DNA of 64,000 nucleotides. It comes from Blastopirellula marina. GTDB taxonomy: Bacteria > Planctomycetota > Planctomycetia > Pirellulales > Pirellulaceae. Numbering within the stretch: position 1 is the first letter of the stretch; each line of letters opens with the position of its first letter. Under the pieces are notes generated by a model. The model ran no database searches. It was not told the origin of the DNA and was given only the letters and a program-made list of their open reading frames with translations. The position numbers and the translations under genes were made by a program. Location of the stretch: positions 992,001 through 1,056,000 of the forward strand of contig NZ_PUHY01000010.1 of NCBI RefSeq assembly GCF_002967765.1. The letters run 5' to 3'. Positions 52,819 to 62,652 of the stretch are shown piece after piece.

Positions 52819-53412
52819 CTACCCGTTGAGGGTTCCTTTGGTACTAGGCACACCGGGAGACCGAGGATCGTGCTCGACCGCCATTCGCAAGCTGCGAGCG
52901 GCGCACTTGAAGATGGCCTCGGCGATGTGATGGTTGTTACGTCCGTAATGGATGTTAACGTGGAAGTTGCACAACGCGTTGGCGGCCAGCGCCTGCCAAA
53001 AGTCTTCGACCAGTTCCGTATCGAATTCACCGATCTTCTCGGTGGTGAACGGCGCATTGAAAACCAAGAAGTAGCGTCCGCTCAAATCCCAAACGGTGCT
53101 GCACAAAGTCTCTTCCATTGGCAAAGTGAAGTGACCATAGCGTCGGATTCCCTTTTTGTCGCCAATCGCCTGGCGGATCGCCTGACCAATGCAGATACCA
53201 GTGTCTTCGACGGTGTGATGCTGATCGACATGCAAATCGCCGGAAACGTCGACGTTGAGATCAAAACAACCATGCCGCGTGAAGAGCTGCAGCATGTGAT
53301 CGAAAAACCCGACACCAGTTGAACCGGAGAAATTACCGGAGCCGTCGAGATTCAGCTCGAGCTTGATTTGCGTTTCGGTCGTATCACGTTCGATTTTGGC
53401 GATGCGAGTCAT
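52819..53412 (-). CDS. hisB: Imidazoleglycerol-phosphate dehydratase
   Basis: 197 residues, the usual monofunctional size. Metal-binding His/Glu motifs are present: [20 protein letters not shown] and [17 protein letters not shown] (the two HHxxE-type motifs), with [16 protein letters not shown] in between, and the family ending GVPSTKGTL. It converts imidazole glycerol phosphate to imidazole acetol phosphate in histidine synthesis. It is the last of hisD-hisC-hisB, 21 bases after hisC. Confidence 0.96.
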   Translation of the reverse strand: MTRIAKIERDTTETQIKLELNLDGSGNFSGSTGVGFFDHMLQLFTRHGCFDLNVDVSGDLHVDQHHTVEDTGICIGQAIRQAIGDKKGIRRYGHFTLPMEETLCSTVWDLSGRYFLVFNAPFTTEKIGEFDTELVEDFWQALAANALCNFHVNIHYGRNNHHIAEAIFKCAARSLRMAVEHDPRSPGVPSTKGTLNG

Positions 53413-53433
53413 GAAGCAGCAACTATGCGGAGT

Positions 53434-54492
53434 TTACGGATTCTGCTGGAAATACTGTTCGATCAGATCAAGACAAACGTCGGTCTGCCCGTCGGTACCA
53501 ACCGAAATGCGAATACCCTCGACAATGCCAGGATACTGCATGTATCTGATCAACACGTGATTCTGCTTGAGGAATTCGTAAACAGGTTTGAGTTTGACGT
53601 TTGGTCGTGTCGCCCAGACGAAATTCGACTGCGAATCGGGTACCGTGAAACCCATTTCTCGCAAGCGTCCCGTCATGCGTCCCCGCGTCGCAACCACTTT
53701 CGCTTTGTTCTCGGCGACCCACTTTTGATCATCAATCGCAGCCAACGCTCCAGCCAAGGAAAGGGCATCGCAGTTGTAGCTGTCTTTGACCTTCATCAAT
53801 TGTTCGATGATTTGCGGCTGGGCGACGATGAAACCAAAACGCAATCCAGCAAGGGCGTACGACTTGCTTAGCGTTCGGGCAACCATGATCTTTTCGTTCT
53901 CACGGACCAGATCAATGCAGTTGTCGTCGGCGAAATCGGCGTAGGCTTCGTCGATCAAGAGAGGACAAGGAAGCGAATCCGCGATCTCGCGCAGCTGCTG
54001 CTTCGGTACCACGGTACCACTCGGGCTATTCGGATTCGGAAGGAAGGCAAGTTTCAAATGATTACTGGCGGTACCAAACGATTGAGGCAGCGTCCAATCG
54101 TCGTTGAAGCGGATCTCTTCGCTGTCCGCCCCTTGGATTTCGGCCAGCGTCTTGTAAAGGATGTAGCTGGGAGTCGGCAATCGAAGCCACTGCCCTGCCC
54201 CGACAAACGCCCGAGTGAGGATCGTCAGAATATCGTCTGATCCGTTTCCACACATAATCCAATCAGGCTCGACCCCCAATACATCCGCAGCACGCATACG
54301 GAACGCGGTACCTACCGGATCAGGATATTTTTCGAGCCCTTGATCCAGCCGCTGACGAATCGCCTCGGCCACCTTCGGCGATGCGGGATAAGGATTCTCA
54401 TTGGTGTTCAGTTTGATGAACTTCCCGCCTTGCGGTTGTTCGCCCGGTGTATAGCCGGCAATCGCTTCGATCTCGGGACGAAAGTAACCCAT
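53434..54492 (-). CDS. hisC: Histidinol-phosphate aminotransferase
   Basis: 352 residues. The fold-type I PLP enzyme motifs are present: KLNTNENPYPASPKV, GNGSDDILTILTRAFV, FLPNPNSPSGTVV, LLIDEAYADFAD (PLP-binding Asp and Tyr), and the Schiff-base Lys in ARTLSKSYALAGLRFGF. It transfers an amino group from glutamate to imidazole acetol phosphate. It starts 8 bases after the hisD stop. Confidence 0.96.
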   Translation of the reverse strand: MGYFRPEIEAIAGYTPGEQPQGGKFIKLNTNENPYPASPKVAEAIRQRLDQGLEKYPDPVGTAFRMRAADVLGVEPDWIMCGNGSDDILTILTRAFVGAGQWLRLPTPSYILYKTLAEIQGADSEEIRFNDDWTLPQSFGTASNHLKLAFLPNPNSPSGTVVPKQQLREIADSLPCPLLIDEAYADFADDNCIDLVRENEKIMVARTLSKSYALAGLRFGFIVAQPQIIEQLMKVKDSYNCDALSLAGALAAIDDQKWVAENKAKVVATRGRMTGRLREMGFTVPDSQSNFVWATRPNVKLKPVYEFLKQNHVLIRYMQYPGIVEGIRISVGTDGQTDVCLDLIEQYFQQNP

Positions 54493-54500
54493 GGGTATTC

Positions 54501-55871
54501 CTAACCGTTCTCTGTTTCGGTGCGAATCGTCACGCTACGCTTATGAGCCGTCAGCCCCTCTTTATCGGCCAGCGTGGTGACAAGCGGGGCGATTTCTTTC
54601 AGCCCTGCTTCGGTGAAATGAAGGACGCTTCGTGAACGCAAAAAGTCGTTTGCCGACAAACCGCTGGCCCAGTGGGCCGTCGCCCCGGTTGGCAAGACAT
54701 GCGAAGGCCCGGCCGCGTAGTCACCAACTGCCACAGGAGTAAAGTTCCCCAGGAAAGTTGCTCCCGCAGTCAAGATCTTCTCGGCGGTTGCTTCGCTGTC
54801 TTTCGTGGCAATGTGCAAATGCTCAGGGGCCAAATCGGTCGCAATCCGACAGGCTTCGTCTTCGTCGCGCGTCAAAATGACCGCCCCAAAGTCGATCAGA
54901 CTTTGTACCGTTAAGTCGCATCTCTCGAGCACGGCCACCTGCTTTTCGAGTTCGGTCAGTGCGGCGTCGATCAACGCTTCGTCCCAAGAGATAAGGACGC
55001 TGCTACCTGGAGAATGTTCGGCCTGAGCCAACATGTCGGCAGCAATGTATTGCGGTGTGGCAGTGGTATCGGCGACAACAACCACTTCGCTTGGCCCGGC
55101 GATCGAATCGATATCGACGTCGCCGAACACATGTTTCTTCGCCAGAGCTACAAACAAGTTGCCTGGGCCAACAATCTTCTGAACTTGCGGAATTCCTTCC
55201 ACCCCGTATGCCAAAGCGGCAACCCCTTGAGCACCGCCAACGCGATAGACCTCTTTCACGCCGATTTCGACACAGGTTGCCAGCAAATCGAGGTTGTAAC
55301 TCCCAAACGGTGTTGGCGGCGCGATCACGACAAGTTCTTCCACTCCGGCAGCCAACGCCGGAACGGCCGTCATCAGGACCGTCGAGGGATAGGCGGCCGC
55401 TCCGCCGGGGACACAAATTCCAACACGTTTCAAAGGAGCATAGCGTTGACGAAGCTTTCCGCCATGCTCGATTGGAACCTCAACATCTTTGTGCAGGATT
55501 GCCGTTTGAAACCGGAGGATGTTTTCCCGAATTGCCCGGATTGTCTCGAGAAACTTCGGATCGGCCGCTTCGTGGGCCAGACGCAACTCCTCGTCGGAGA
55601 CTCGAATGGTCGAAGCATACAACTGCTTTCCGTCCAGCTTCTGACCATATTCGAGGACGGCTGCTAAGCCACGTCGTTCGACATCCGCACAAATCCGCTC
55701 GACAACTTGCTGCGGCGAAAGAGGTTCGCCGAATACTTCGATCGTTCGTCGTCGACCAGCTTCGCTGACCACATCCCCCTTGGGGCTCAGCTTGTTTCGT
55801 ACTTGCTGCAGTTGCGACTCGACGTCGTCGTGCCGGGTATCGATCCGGGCGATTTTCGACTTCAGGTCCAT
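54501..55871 (-). CDS. hisD: Histidinol dehydrogenase
   Basis: 456 residues from the ATG at 55871 (MDLKSKIARIDTRHDDVE). Typical motifs: RYAPLKRVGICVPGGAAAYP, VIAPPTPFGSYNLDLLATCV, GAQGVAALAYGVEGIPQVQK, GPGNLFVALAKKHVFGDVDI, AGPSEVVVVAD, DMLAQAEHSPGSSVLIS, and LAPEHLHIATK with the catalytic Glu-His. It oxidises histidinol to histidine in two NAD steps. It is the first gene of the hisD-hisC-hisB set; the remaining his genes are not in the window. Confidence 0.96.
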   Translation of the reverse strand: MDLKSKIARIDTRHDDVESQLQQVRNKLSPKGDVVSEAGRRRTIEVFGEPLSPQQVVERICADVERRGLAAVLEYGQKLDGKQLYASTIRVSDEELRLAHEAADPKFLETIRAIRENILRFQTAILHKDVEVPIEHGGKLRQRYAPLKRVGICVPGGAAAYPSTVLMTAVPALAAGVEELVVIAPPTPFGSYNLDLLATCVEIGVKEVYRVGGAQGVAALAYGVEGIPQVQKIVGPGNLFVALAKKHVFGDVDIDSIAGPSEVVVVADTTATPQYIAADMLAQAEHSPGSSVLISWDEALIDAALTELEKQVAVLERCDLTVQSLIDFGAVILTRDEDEACRIATDLAPEHLHIATKDSEATAEKILTAGATFLGNFTPVAVGDYAAGPSHVLPTGATAHWASGLSANDFLRSRSVLHFTEAGLKEIAPLVTTLADKEGLTAHKRSVTIRTETENG

Positions 55872-56028
55872 TGCGTTCTCTGGGTAATCGTTAGGCGGCA
55901 ACACAAACAAAAGGGGGAACCACCTATTTTGCTACGACCAGGCTATCGCGAAAAGGGGCTTCCAAGTGAGAACCGGTGGGCAAAAACGTTCACAACGACC
56001 TCATTTGCGAGGACTAGATGCGCAAAAA

Positions 56029-56059
56029 AGAACCCACCGAAGCGAATTCGGTGGGTTCT
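56029..56059 (-). terminator. Intrinsic terminator of the first DUF1559 gene
   Basis: AGAACCCACCGAA (56029-56041) and TTCGGTGGGTTCT (56047-56059) form a perfect 13-base stem with a 5-base loop, 28 bases after the stop. On the minus strand six T follow the stem. Confidence 0.85.
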
Positions 56060-56087
56060 GCATAATGGGTTTAGGCTTGGATGAGAC

Positions 56088-57152
56088 TTATTTGGTGACG
56101 TACGCCTCGCCCCCCGCTTTCGAGCCCATAGCCCCCCAAACACCGTAGGGACTTTGACCAGAAGTCACTGAGCCGGCGGAGAGATTACCGGTATTGATCG
56201 TATCGGTAACGAATGTGACCGAGCCATCACAGAACAATCCCATTACGCCCCCTGGATGGTTGCTGGTGGGTGACATGATGGTGTGCTGGCCGTCACCGTT
56301 GACATTGCCGCCATCGATACAGGAAGGCGCGTTCGGTGGCAAAACCGTAGTGAAGCCAACCTTTTCAATCTGTCCATCGGTCCAACGCCAGCCGGTTCGA
56401 CCCTTCAAAGAACTCGTATTGTTGTAGTACTTACCACTGACCGAAGCGACACACTGACCTGGATTACTCGAAAGTCCGGAAAAGCCCGTGGCTGTGCCAG
56501 CCTTCGGCTCGATATTTCCTTTCTGGCTACCCAACGAGTAATTCGTAATCAAACGCTCGCTCATCGCGATCGTGTTGCTACTTCCGTCAGTAATGTCCTT
56601 GAATCCAACACCTTCACGGTTCTGGAAAACGCCACGGAGGTTCGTGGAATCTCGGTTGTTATTAATCTGATCGCCCACGCTGAACATGTAGTTCACGGCG
56701 TTGTTCTGCTTGTTGAACGCCGTTCCAGATGGACAGAGAAGCATCTTTGGAGGTGTGTTCCAAACGGCCCATCCCTTCCAAGCTGCTGGTCCGTACGGTG
56801 GATACGAAATGGAAGGATCACCCGCGACGATCTGATTGTACATCGAAGCTTGTTCGTAATACGGCGCAAGAGCGATAAAGGCGCTGGCACGACCATAGTT
56901 ATGGGCGATACGAGCAGAATCCGATGGCCCATTGGTCCCTTGCTTACGCGGAGGGAAGGTTCCGTACGTGTCGTGGTAGTTATGCAATGCCAAACCCAAT
57001 TGCTTGAGCTGGTTAGAACATTGCATCCGGCGGGCTGCTTCACGTGCCTGCTGAACGGCAGGTAAAAGCAAAGCGATTAAGACGCCAATAATGGCAATCA
57101 CAACGAGAAGTTCGACGAGCGTAAAGCCACGTCGCGAGGGTGATACTTGCAT
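56088..57152 (-). CDS. DUF1559 protein with type IV pilin-like N-terminus (copy A)
   Basis: 354 residues from the ATG at 57152, with AAGGGA 7-9 bases upstream. It starts [20 protein letters not shown], a prepilin peptidase site ([10 protein letters not shown]) with the hydrophobic helix and Glu at +5, continuing [20 protein letters not shown] and [19 protein letters not shown], the DUF1559 signature. The rest of the domain has [18 protein letters not shown], and the ending [20 protein letters not shown], typical of planctomycete pseudopilins whose function is unknown. The tandem neighbour at 57904-58962 is a close paralogue. Confidence 0.9.
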   Translation of the reverse strand: MQVSPSRRGFTLVELLVVIAIIGVLIALLLPAVQQAREAARRMQCSNQLKQLGLALHNYHDTYGTFPPRKQGTNGPSDSARIAHNYGRASAFIALAPYYEQASMYNQIVAGDPSISYPPYGPAAWKGWAVWNTPPKMLLCPSGTAFNKQNNAVNYMFSVGDQINNNRDSTNLRGVFQNREGVGFKDITDGSSNTIAMSERLITNYSLGSQKGNIEPKAGTATGFSGLSSNPGQCVASVSGKYYNNTSSLKGRTGWRWTDGQIEKVGFTTVLPPNAPSCIDGGNVNGDGQHTIMSPTSNHPGGVMGLFCDGSVTFVTDTINTGNLSAGSVTSGQSPYGVWGAMGSKAGGEAYVTK

Positions 57153-57843
57153 GTGAGGTCCCTTCGTGACGGCGAGAAAAAGAGAATCGAATATCCGAAT
57201 ACGAAATCGCACAACTGCTTTGAACCAGCAGCCGACAGGAAGAGCGTGCGTGATAACTGAACCCGATCGAAACACCAGAAGTCGACCTAATAGAGGGTCA
57301 CTCTGGCAATTCATCATTTATCAATATTCATTAATCCGATTTCGATCAGATAGCGAAATCACGGCCGCGCTGACTGTCACTAAAAAATAATAAAATTTGC
57401 CGACCGAGTCAGTAAGAAAACTACACATCACGGCAAAAATCACGAAAAAGAATTCGATTCAATTGAGCATTTTAGCACAACATCATCGCAAACCAGGGAT
57501 GCAAACCCCACAACAGCGGCTACTTAGGCCATTTCCAATCGCCCTAAGTCGACAAAAAACTATAGATTTATTGCAATAACTATTTGCGCCTTATTTTCAC
57601 ACGATTAGCGGACATCCTTTTACCACTAATTTCAAACCGATCGTAGAAACGAACGAAGTGAACCGGTATTGATCGTTTCTTACCGTCGATTTAGCGTTCG
57701 CCAAGCATCGACATCCCACCACATCCAGGGACCTCTAACGAGGGACACGACCGTTATTTGTGAGTTCGAGTTAGTTACGGAACCCTAATAGTTGCCAAGC
57801 TTGTTTCGAGGGTCGAAGTGAAAGGGCTTCGTTCGAAAATAAA
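57153..57843. other. AT-rich intergenic region between the two DUF1559 genes
   Basis: About 690 bases with long A/T-rich stretches, for example ACTAAAAAATAATAAAATT at about 57380. It must carry the promoter of the minus-strand gene at 57152. Two short plus-strand frames have no ribosome binding site or recognisable product. No clear promoter, repeat or RNA gene was identified. Confidence 0.45.
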
Positions 57844-57874
57844 AACGCCCGTCGAACGAGGCTCGACGGGCGTT
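57844..57874 (-). terminator. Intrinsic terminator of the second DUF1559 gene
   Basis: AACGCCCGTCGA (57844-57855) and TCGACGGGCGTT (57863-57874) form a perfect 12-base stem with a 7-base loop; on the minus strand TTTTTATTTT follows. It lies 29 bases after the stop. Confidence 0.85.
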
Positions 57875-57903
57875 CTGTTTATTCAAATCCGAAGACCAGC
57901 GAA

Positions 57904-58962
57904 CTACGGCTTCGAGATCGGTTCGCCACCATCTTTCGATCCCATCGCACCCCAGACACCATAGGGGCTGATGCCGGTCGTGACGGACGGATTCGCCAGG
58001 TTACCGGTATCGACGGTGTTAGAAATGAAAGTCACCGAACCATCACAGAACATCCCCATGACGCCGCCTGGGTGGTTGCTGGTGGGGGGCATGATCGTAT
58101 GTTGGCCGTCGCCGTTGGTATCGGCACCGTCAATGCAAGATGGAGCATTCGGCGGCAACACGGTTGTAAAGCCGACCTTTTCGACTTGTCCGTCGGTCCA
58201 ACGATAACCAGTTCGACCTTTAATCGAAGAGGCATTGTTGTAGTACTTACCATTCGCCGAAGCGACACACTGACCAGGGTTTGTGGCCAGACCGGAGTAA
58301 CCGGTTGCGGTGCCATGCTGGACTTCAATATTACCAGTCTGGCTACCCAAACCGTAGTTGGTGACGAGGCGCTCGCTCATCGCAATCGTGTTGCTGCTTC
58401 CGTCGATGATGTCCTTGAAGCCCAAGCCAAGCGTATTGGCAAATACACCACGGAGTGTTGTCGCGTCACGATTGTTGTTGATCTGGTCACCCACGCTAAA
58501 CATGTAGTTTGTCGAGTTCGCTTGGGGATTCTTCGAGGTTGCCGATGGGCAATGTAGCATTCCAGGAGGAATATCCCACACCGTCCAGCTTTGCCACGAG
58601 GCTGGTCCGTACGGAGGATTGTTTGCGTCACCAGCGACGATCTGATCGTACATCGCTGCTTGTTCATAGTAGGGAAGCAAAGGCACGAAGGCGCTAACAC
58701 GACCGTAGTTATGGGCTCGGCGTGTGCTTTCGCTCGGACCGGTCGTTCCTTGCTTACGAGGAGGGAACGTTCCGTAGGTGTCGTGGTAATTGTGAAGCGA
58801 CAAACCCAACTGCTTGAGTTGGTTTGAGCACTGCATTCGCCGTGCAGCTTCACGTGCTTGCTGCACCGCTGGCAGAAGCAATGCGATCAATACGCCAATG
58901 ATGGCAATAACGACCAAGAGTTCGACGAGGGTAAATCCGCGCCGCGAAAATGGGACAGGCAT
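57904..58962 (-). CDS. DUF1559 protein with type IV pilin-like N-terminus (copy B)
   Basis: 352 residues. It starts [20 protein letters not shown], then the same hydrophobic helix, [19 protein letters not shown] and [20 protein letters not shown]. Most blocks of copy A recur with few changes ([60 protein letters not shown]). It looks like a tandem duplicate, with 751 bases and a terminator between the copies. Such pseudopilin-like proteins are abundant in planctomycetes; whether they are processed and assembled is unknown. Confidence 0.9.
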   Translation of the reverse strand: MPVPFSRRGFTLVELLVVIAIIGVLIALLLPAVQQAREAARRMQCSNQLKQLGLSLHNYHDTYGTFPPRKQGTTGPSESTRRAHNYGRVSAFVPLLPYYEQAAMYDQIVAGDANNPPYGPASWQSWTVWDIPPGMLHCPSATSKNPQANSTNYMFSVGDQINNNRDATTLRGVFANTLGLGFKDIIDGSSNTIAMSERLVTNYGLGSQTGNIEVQHGTATGYSGLATNPGQCVASANGKYYNNASSIKGRTGYRWTDGQVEKVGFTTVLPPNAPSCIDGADTNGDGQHTIMPPTSNHPGGVMGMFCDGSVTFISNTVDTGNLANPSVTTGISPYGVWGAMGSKDGGEPISKP

Positions 58963-59369
58963 GAATGGATCCTTGGCAAAGGTATGAAAGAAAAACCAGG
59001 AACAGAGGTAGGGTGAGTTGACTCAACCCGACATCGCGATATCCGAGTGAGGGGATCACTCCGGAAATCGGGGCCAAGGAAACCTCTTCAAGCCAAACCT
59101 ATAGAAGAAATCTTACTAATTAGGGCAGGTCGTGCTTAGGTGCCGAAGCCTAGTATCAGGCCAGAATCAACACCTAGGAGTGAGCCGCGACCCCCACCCG
59201 TAGGTCAATTATAAAATAATGAGAAATCACTGGGTATACCAGTGACATTCCTACAATTTGCGGCAAAAAAGAGAAATTATTATCAGTGCCTTTGAACCTC
59301 TTGGTCACTTACTTGACGTAAACCGAAGAGCAGCAGCACTATAGAACCAGAGGCCAACCCCTCACCAGA
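58963..59369. other. Intergenic region upstream of DUF1559 copy B
   Basis: About 400 bases with no supported gene. It should hold the promoter of copy B; an AT-rich stretch (about 59205-59290) is present, but no clear promoter was identified. Confidence 0.4.
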
Positions 59370-59395
59370 AACAACTTCCCGGCGGGGAAGTTGTT
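59370..59395. terminator. Hairpin after the lipoprotein gene
   Basis: AACAACTTCCC (59370-59380) and GGGAAGTTGTT (59385-59395) form a perfect 11-base stem with a 4-base loop, 46 bases after the stop of the minus-strand lipoprotein gene. The T tract is short in both directions. Confidence 0.6.
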
Positions 59396-59441
59396 ATTTG
59401 AGTTTAAGTCGAGGCCTTTACCGCTTAGGCCAAACGAGGCA

Positions 59442-59909
59442 TTACTTTTTCAACTCTAAGGGGATCGTGTTTTCCCCAGGCGTAACATCCGCCGTCAGAC
59501 CGGACGATTCGATACGGCTGTATTTCTCGGGAATGAGATGCTTCGGAGCCGCCTCTTTCTTTGGCGCGCCACCGTAACTCGGGTCATCTTCGGAAGGTGC
59601 ATCGGAAGCCGCGGCCTCCATCTTAGTTACGGAAACCTTATACTTGCCAGGCGCTACGCCAAGCACAGCGGTAGAGGTGTTCAGCTCGTATTTTCCCTCG
59701 GCATTGGTCATGCCGAAAGCACCACTGCCACTCGCATCCTCTGGTCGAAAAGTCACGGTTGCCCCTTCCACAGGTGCGCCGTCGAGTGTCACGGTACCAG
59801 TAACGGTCGACTCGGATTGAATGCTATCGCCAGCACCTGGGCAGCCCACGAAGAGTGAGCAAGAGAGGACTCCAAGTAGACTCAGCCAATTAACTTTTCG
59901 GGCATGCAT
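59442..59909 (-). CDS. Small lipoprotein with transthyretin/carboxypeptidase-regulatory-like domain
   Basis: 155 residues. A signal sequence (VNWLSLLGVLSCSLFVGCPG) ends in a lipobox (LFVGC), so the mature protein should be lipid-anchored at the Cys. The domain is a beta sandwich of the carboxypeptidase-regulatory-like type: VTGTVTLDGAPVEGATVTFR, GAFGMTNAEGKYELNT, APGKYKVSVTKME. The C-terminus (SSGLTADVTPGENTIPLELK) completes the fold. Such proteins are often found beside DUF1559 genes in planctomycetes. Function unknown; likely an envelope-exposed binding protein. Confidence 0.85.
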   Translation of the reverse strand: MHARKVNWLSLLGVLSCSLFVGCPGAGDSIQSESTVTGTVTLDGAPVEGATVTFRPEDASGSGAFGMTNAEGKYELNTSTAVLGVAPGKYKVSVTKMEAAASDAPSEDDPSYGGAPKKEAAPKHLIPEKYSRIESSGLTADVTPGENTIPLELKK

Positions 59910-60068
59910 GATGAGAGAATTCCCAGCAGTGAAGAAGATTTAGGAGGACGATTCGGGCGCGTACAGCACCCACGGGGTATCTGCTTTGTAGCTGATCGCA
60001 GGGCAAACGTCTCTCACCCTACATAGGGGACCAATCTGCGCAAAATCACTCAACCGCTTTGAGGTTGA

Positions 60069-62258
60069 TCACACCTTGCTGATTCGCCAGCAGCGGTGAA
60101 TACGCTGATTGCGGAAGTCTTCAGGCACCGTGTGCTTCGAGATTTCCCGAATCGACAGCCCCCCAAGGGCCTCTTCGTCCAGTTTGAAGCGACGGAAGTT
60201 GTTTGAGAAGTAAAGGACGCCATCGGGGCTCATCAATCCCAACGTCCTTTGGATTAGCTCGACATGATCTTGCTGCACGTCGAAGACGTCGTCTGTCTTC
60301 TTACTGTTAGAAAACGTCGGGACGTCGACAATTGCCAGGTCAAATTTGGCTCCTGGCGGTTGATCAGGCAGGTACTGCATCACATCGGCTCGAATGAAGT
60401 AATGCTTAGCGATCGATAGCCCGTTCAGCTGGAAATTACGACCAGCCCAGTCCAGGTAGTTACCGTTTAGATCGACACTAGTCGTCGAGATCGCCCCGCC
60501 CGCAGCTGCGTACACGCTGAATGCGCCGGTGTAGCAGAATAGATTCAGCACACGTTTACCGGCGGCTTCCTCGCGGAACTTGGCTCGCAGATTGCGGTGA
60601 TCGAGAAACAGGCCGGTATCGACGTAGTCTGACAAGTTGACCTCGAACTTGAGCCCCCCTTCTTCGACGACCACGATCTTCGAATCATCCGAAACCTTCT
60701 CATGTTGGGTGTTACCCGCCTGACGCGTGCGATGCTTGACGAAAACATGTCCTTCGGGAATTTCAAGCGACTCTCGGGCAGCCTCGGCCAGATTGTCGAG
60801 CCAGTCGGCATACTGAGCCGGCGTTCGATCATGCGGTCGATCGTAGTCCGTAATATGCAGGTAATCGTGATAGATATCGATCACGAGCGGAATCTCAGGG
60901 ATATCTCGTTCGTACAGGCGATAACAATGGATGCCCCGCTTCGGCCAACGTCGGAAATGCCGGGCTCGCTTCACCAACCGATTCTTCAGCAGTTGAGCCT
61001 GTTCGCGAGCTTTCTCATCGAGTCCACCAAACGCCGGAGTGATAGTTCGCTTTGGCTTCGGGGTCTCCTCGATGGTGGCTTCGTCACTTAACGAATCTTC
61101 CTTGGCTGGTCGTTCGTCCTTCTTCGGTGGCGGAGGTCCATGATATTGAAAGTAATGGCACTCAACACGTCCGTTGTACATCTTCCGTCGGCGATTCGCT
61201 TCTTGTCCCATCGCTCGTTCCATCTCAGGAAACGCCGTGAGAATGAAGAACGACCAAGTGGGTAACCGACGTAAAACATCGGGAAAACTGCGATACTTAT
61301 CCCATTCCATACGGCGAGCACGTGAGTGATCGTCATACGGTGGGCTGGTGATTACACAGCCATATTTTCGCTTGCTGGTCAGTTCGTTGAATGACTGCTT
61401 TTGAAAGTGAATGTGTTGATCGACTCCCGCCGACATCGCTTGCTGCCGCGCCAAACGAAGCGCAGAAGGATCGTCGTCATAGCCGACGATCGTTTCCGGT
61501 AACGTCTCGACTTGCAGAGCTCGGGCATCTTCAAGCATATCGAGCCAGGCATCTTGATCGACCGTTGGCCAATCGATCAAGGCAAAGTCGCGCAGCAATC
61601 CGGGAGCAATGTTTTTGCCGATCAGTGCAGCTTCGATCAGAATAATGCCACTGCCACAAAATGGATCTAGGAGCGGTCGTTCTCGATTCCAGTGACTAAG
61701 CTGGACGAGCGCCGCCGCCAGGGTCGATTTCATGGGGGCGAATCGTTGCTCGTCGAGGTAACCACGTCGACTGAGGCCAGCTCCCGAGGTATCAATCGTT
61801 AACGTCGCCACGTCCTTGGCGATCGCGACTTCGATGGTGTAGGTCGCCCCCGTTTCCGGCAGCTCGGCGTTGTGGGCCGCTTGAAGTCGCTCGACCACCG
61901 CACGCTTGGTGCTTCGCTGAATCGCAGGGACACTCGTCAGTTGCGACTGGTAGCTACGTCCCTTGACCGGGAACGCGCCTTCGACATCGATGTAGTTTTC
62001 CCAGGCGATCTCTTTCACGCCCTCGAACAACGCATCGAAATCACCAGCCGGAATCTGAGCGACTTCAATCAACACACGATCAGCTGTTCGCAGCCACAGA
62101 TTGGCTCGCATGGCATCCGTGAGGGTCCCCTGAAATCGCACGCGCCCCGAACCGAGAATCTCGGTTTGATAGCCCAACTGCTGCAGCTCGCGTGCGGTGA
62201 CCGCTTCGATACCAAAGGCAGTGGTGGCCAGGAAATTGAGAGGAGACGATTCGTTCAC
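60069..62258 (-). CDS. rlmL: Bifunctional 23S rRNA methyltransferase RlmKL
   Basis: 729 residues from a GTG. A THUMP domain (about 50-160) precedes the first methyltransferase domain: LLDPFCGSGIILIEAALIGK (motif I) and CVITSPPYDDHSRAR (SPPY in place of NPPY). A Pro/Lys/Glu-rich insert (about 375-410) lies between the two halves. The second domain has KRVLNLFCYTGAFSVYAAAG and FDLAIVDVPTFSNSKKTDDV. This is the fusion of RlmL (m2G2445) and RlmK (m7G2069) of E. coli. The start has no obvious ribosome binding site. It is divergent from the gene at 62653. Confidence 0.9.
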   Translation of the reverse strand: MNESSPLNFLATTAFGIEAVTARELQQLGYQTEILGSGRVRFQGTLTDAMRANLWLRTADRVLIEVAQIPAGDFDALFEGVKEIAWENYIDVEGAFPVKGRSYQSQLTSVPAIQRSTKRAVVERLQAAHNAELPETGATYTIEVAIAKDVATLTIDTSGAGLSRRGYLDEQRFAPMKSTLAAALVQLSHWNRERPLLDPFCGSGIILIEAALIGKNIAPGLLRDFALIDWPTVDQDAWLDMLEDARALQVETLPETIVGYDDDPSALRLARQQAMSAGVDQHIHFQKQSFNELTSKRKYGCVITSPPYDDHSRARRMEWDKYRSFPDVLRRLPTWSFFILTAFPEMERAMGQEANRRRKMYNGRVECHYFQYHGPPPPKKDERPAKEDSLSDEATIEETPKPKRTITPAFGGLDEKAREQAQLLKNRLVKRARHFRRWPKRGIHCYRLYERDIPEIPLVIDIYHDYLHITDYDRPHDRTPAQYADWLDNLAEAARESLEIPEGHVFVKHRTRQAGNTQHEKVSDDSKIVVVEEGGLKFEVNLSDYVDTGLFLDHRNLRAKFREEAAGKRVLNLFCYTGAFSVYAAAGGAISTTSVDLNGNYLDWAGRNFQLNGLSIAKHYFIRADVMQYLPDQPPGAKFDLAIVDVPTFSNSKKTDDVFDVQQDHVELIQRTLGLMSPDGVLYFSNNFRRFKLDEEALGGLSIREISKHTVPEDFRNQRIHRCWRISKV

Positions 62259-62652
62259 GCAATTACTCGATCTCAGAGTGCGAAAGGGAATCCCTCATGG
62301 TACGCGGTCCCCTTGAAGTTGCCAGTCCAAACCAAGCCGCACAGCCGTGGGTTTGTAAAGAAAAAAACAACAGATGGCGAAATAATCGTTTCGAAAACTG
62401 GTCGCGAGGGACGCGTAATCTCTATATAACTTGTGGGAGTAACCTCGTCCCACCCGGAACTACCGTCTCTCGTCATGACTGCGGTCGCGTCGCTGGCGAC
62501 AACCATCGATCCGCATATCACAGAGATCGTGGTGGCGCCGGCGTAATTCGGCTCGTGAACGCACTCGCTTGACGAATCGTGTAGGAGGTGACCTTTTCCT
62601 AATACGCCAGCTTTTCTCTCGATCACAAGTAGACACCCGAGGCAAGCCCTAC
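62259..62652. other. Divergent intergenic region between rlmKL and the exported DUF1559-like gene
   Basis: 394 bases. A TATATAAC (about 62420) could be part of a promoter, and AGGAGGTGA (62583-62591) is a strong ribosome-binding-like sequence that is followed by a GTG and only four codons; neither is decisive. No supported gene. Confidence 0.4.

Noticed and set aside
52507-53322. 271-codon plus-strand open frame beginning in the gap before hisB
   Set aside because: Most of it is antisense to hisB; the part in the gap (about 104 codons) has no recognisable domain, although it contains MICIPITA, which briefly suggested a dehydroquinate-dehydratase start that then does not continue.
62583-62602. 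Perfect AGGAGGTGA followed by a GTG and four codons, as a possible leader peptide
   Set aside because: The ribosome binding sequence overlaps the GTG itself, so spacing is wrong; the downstream ATG at 62653 has its own GAGG.
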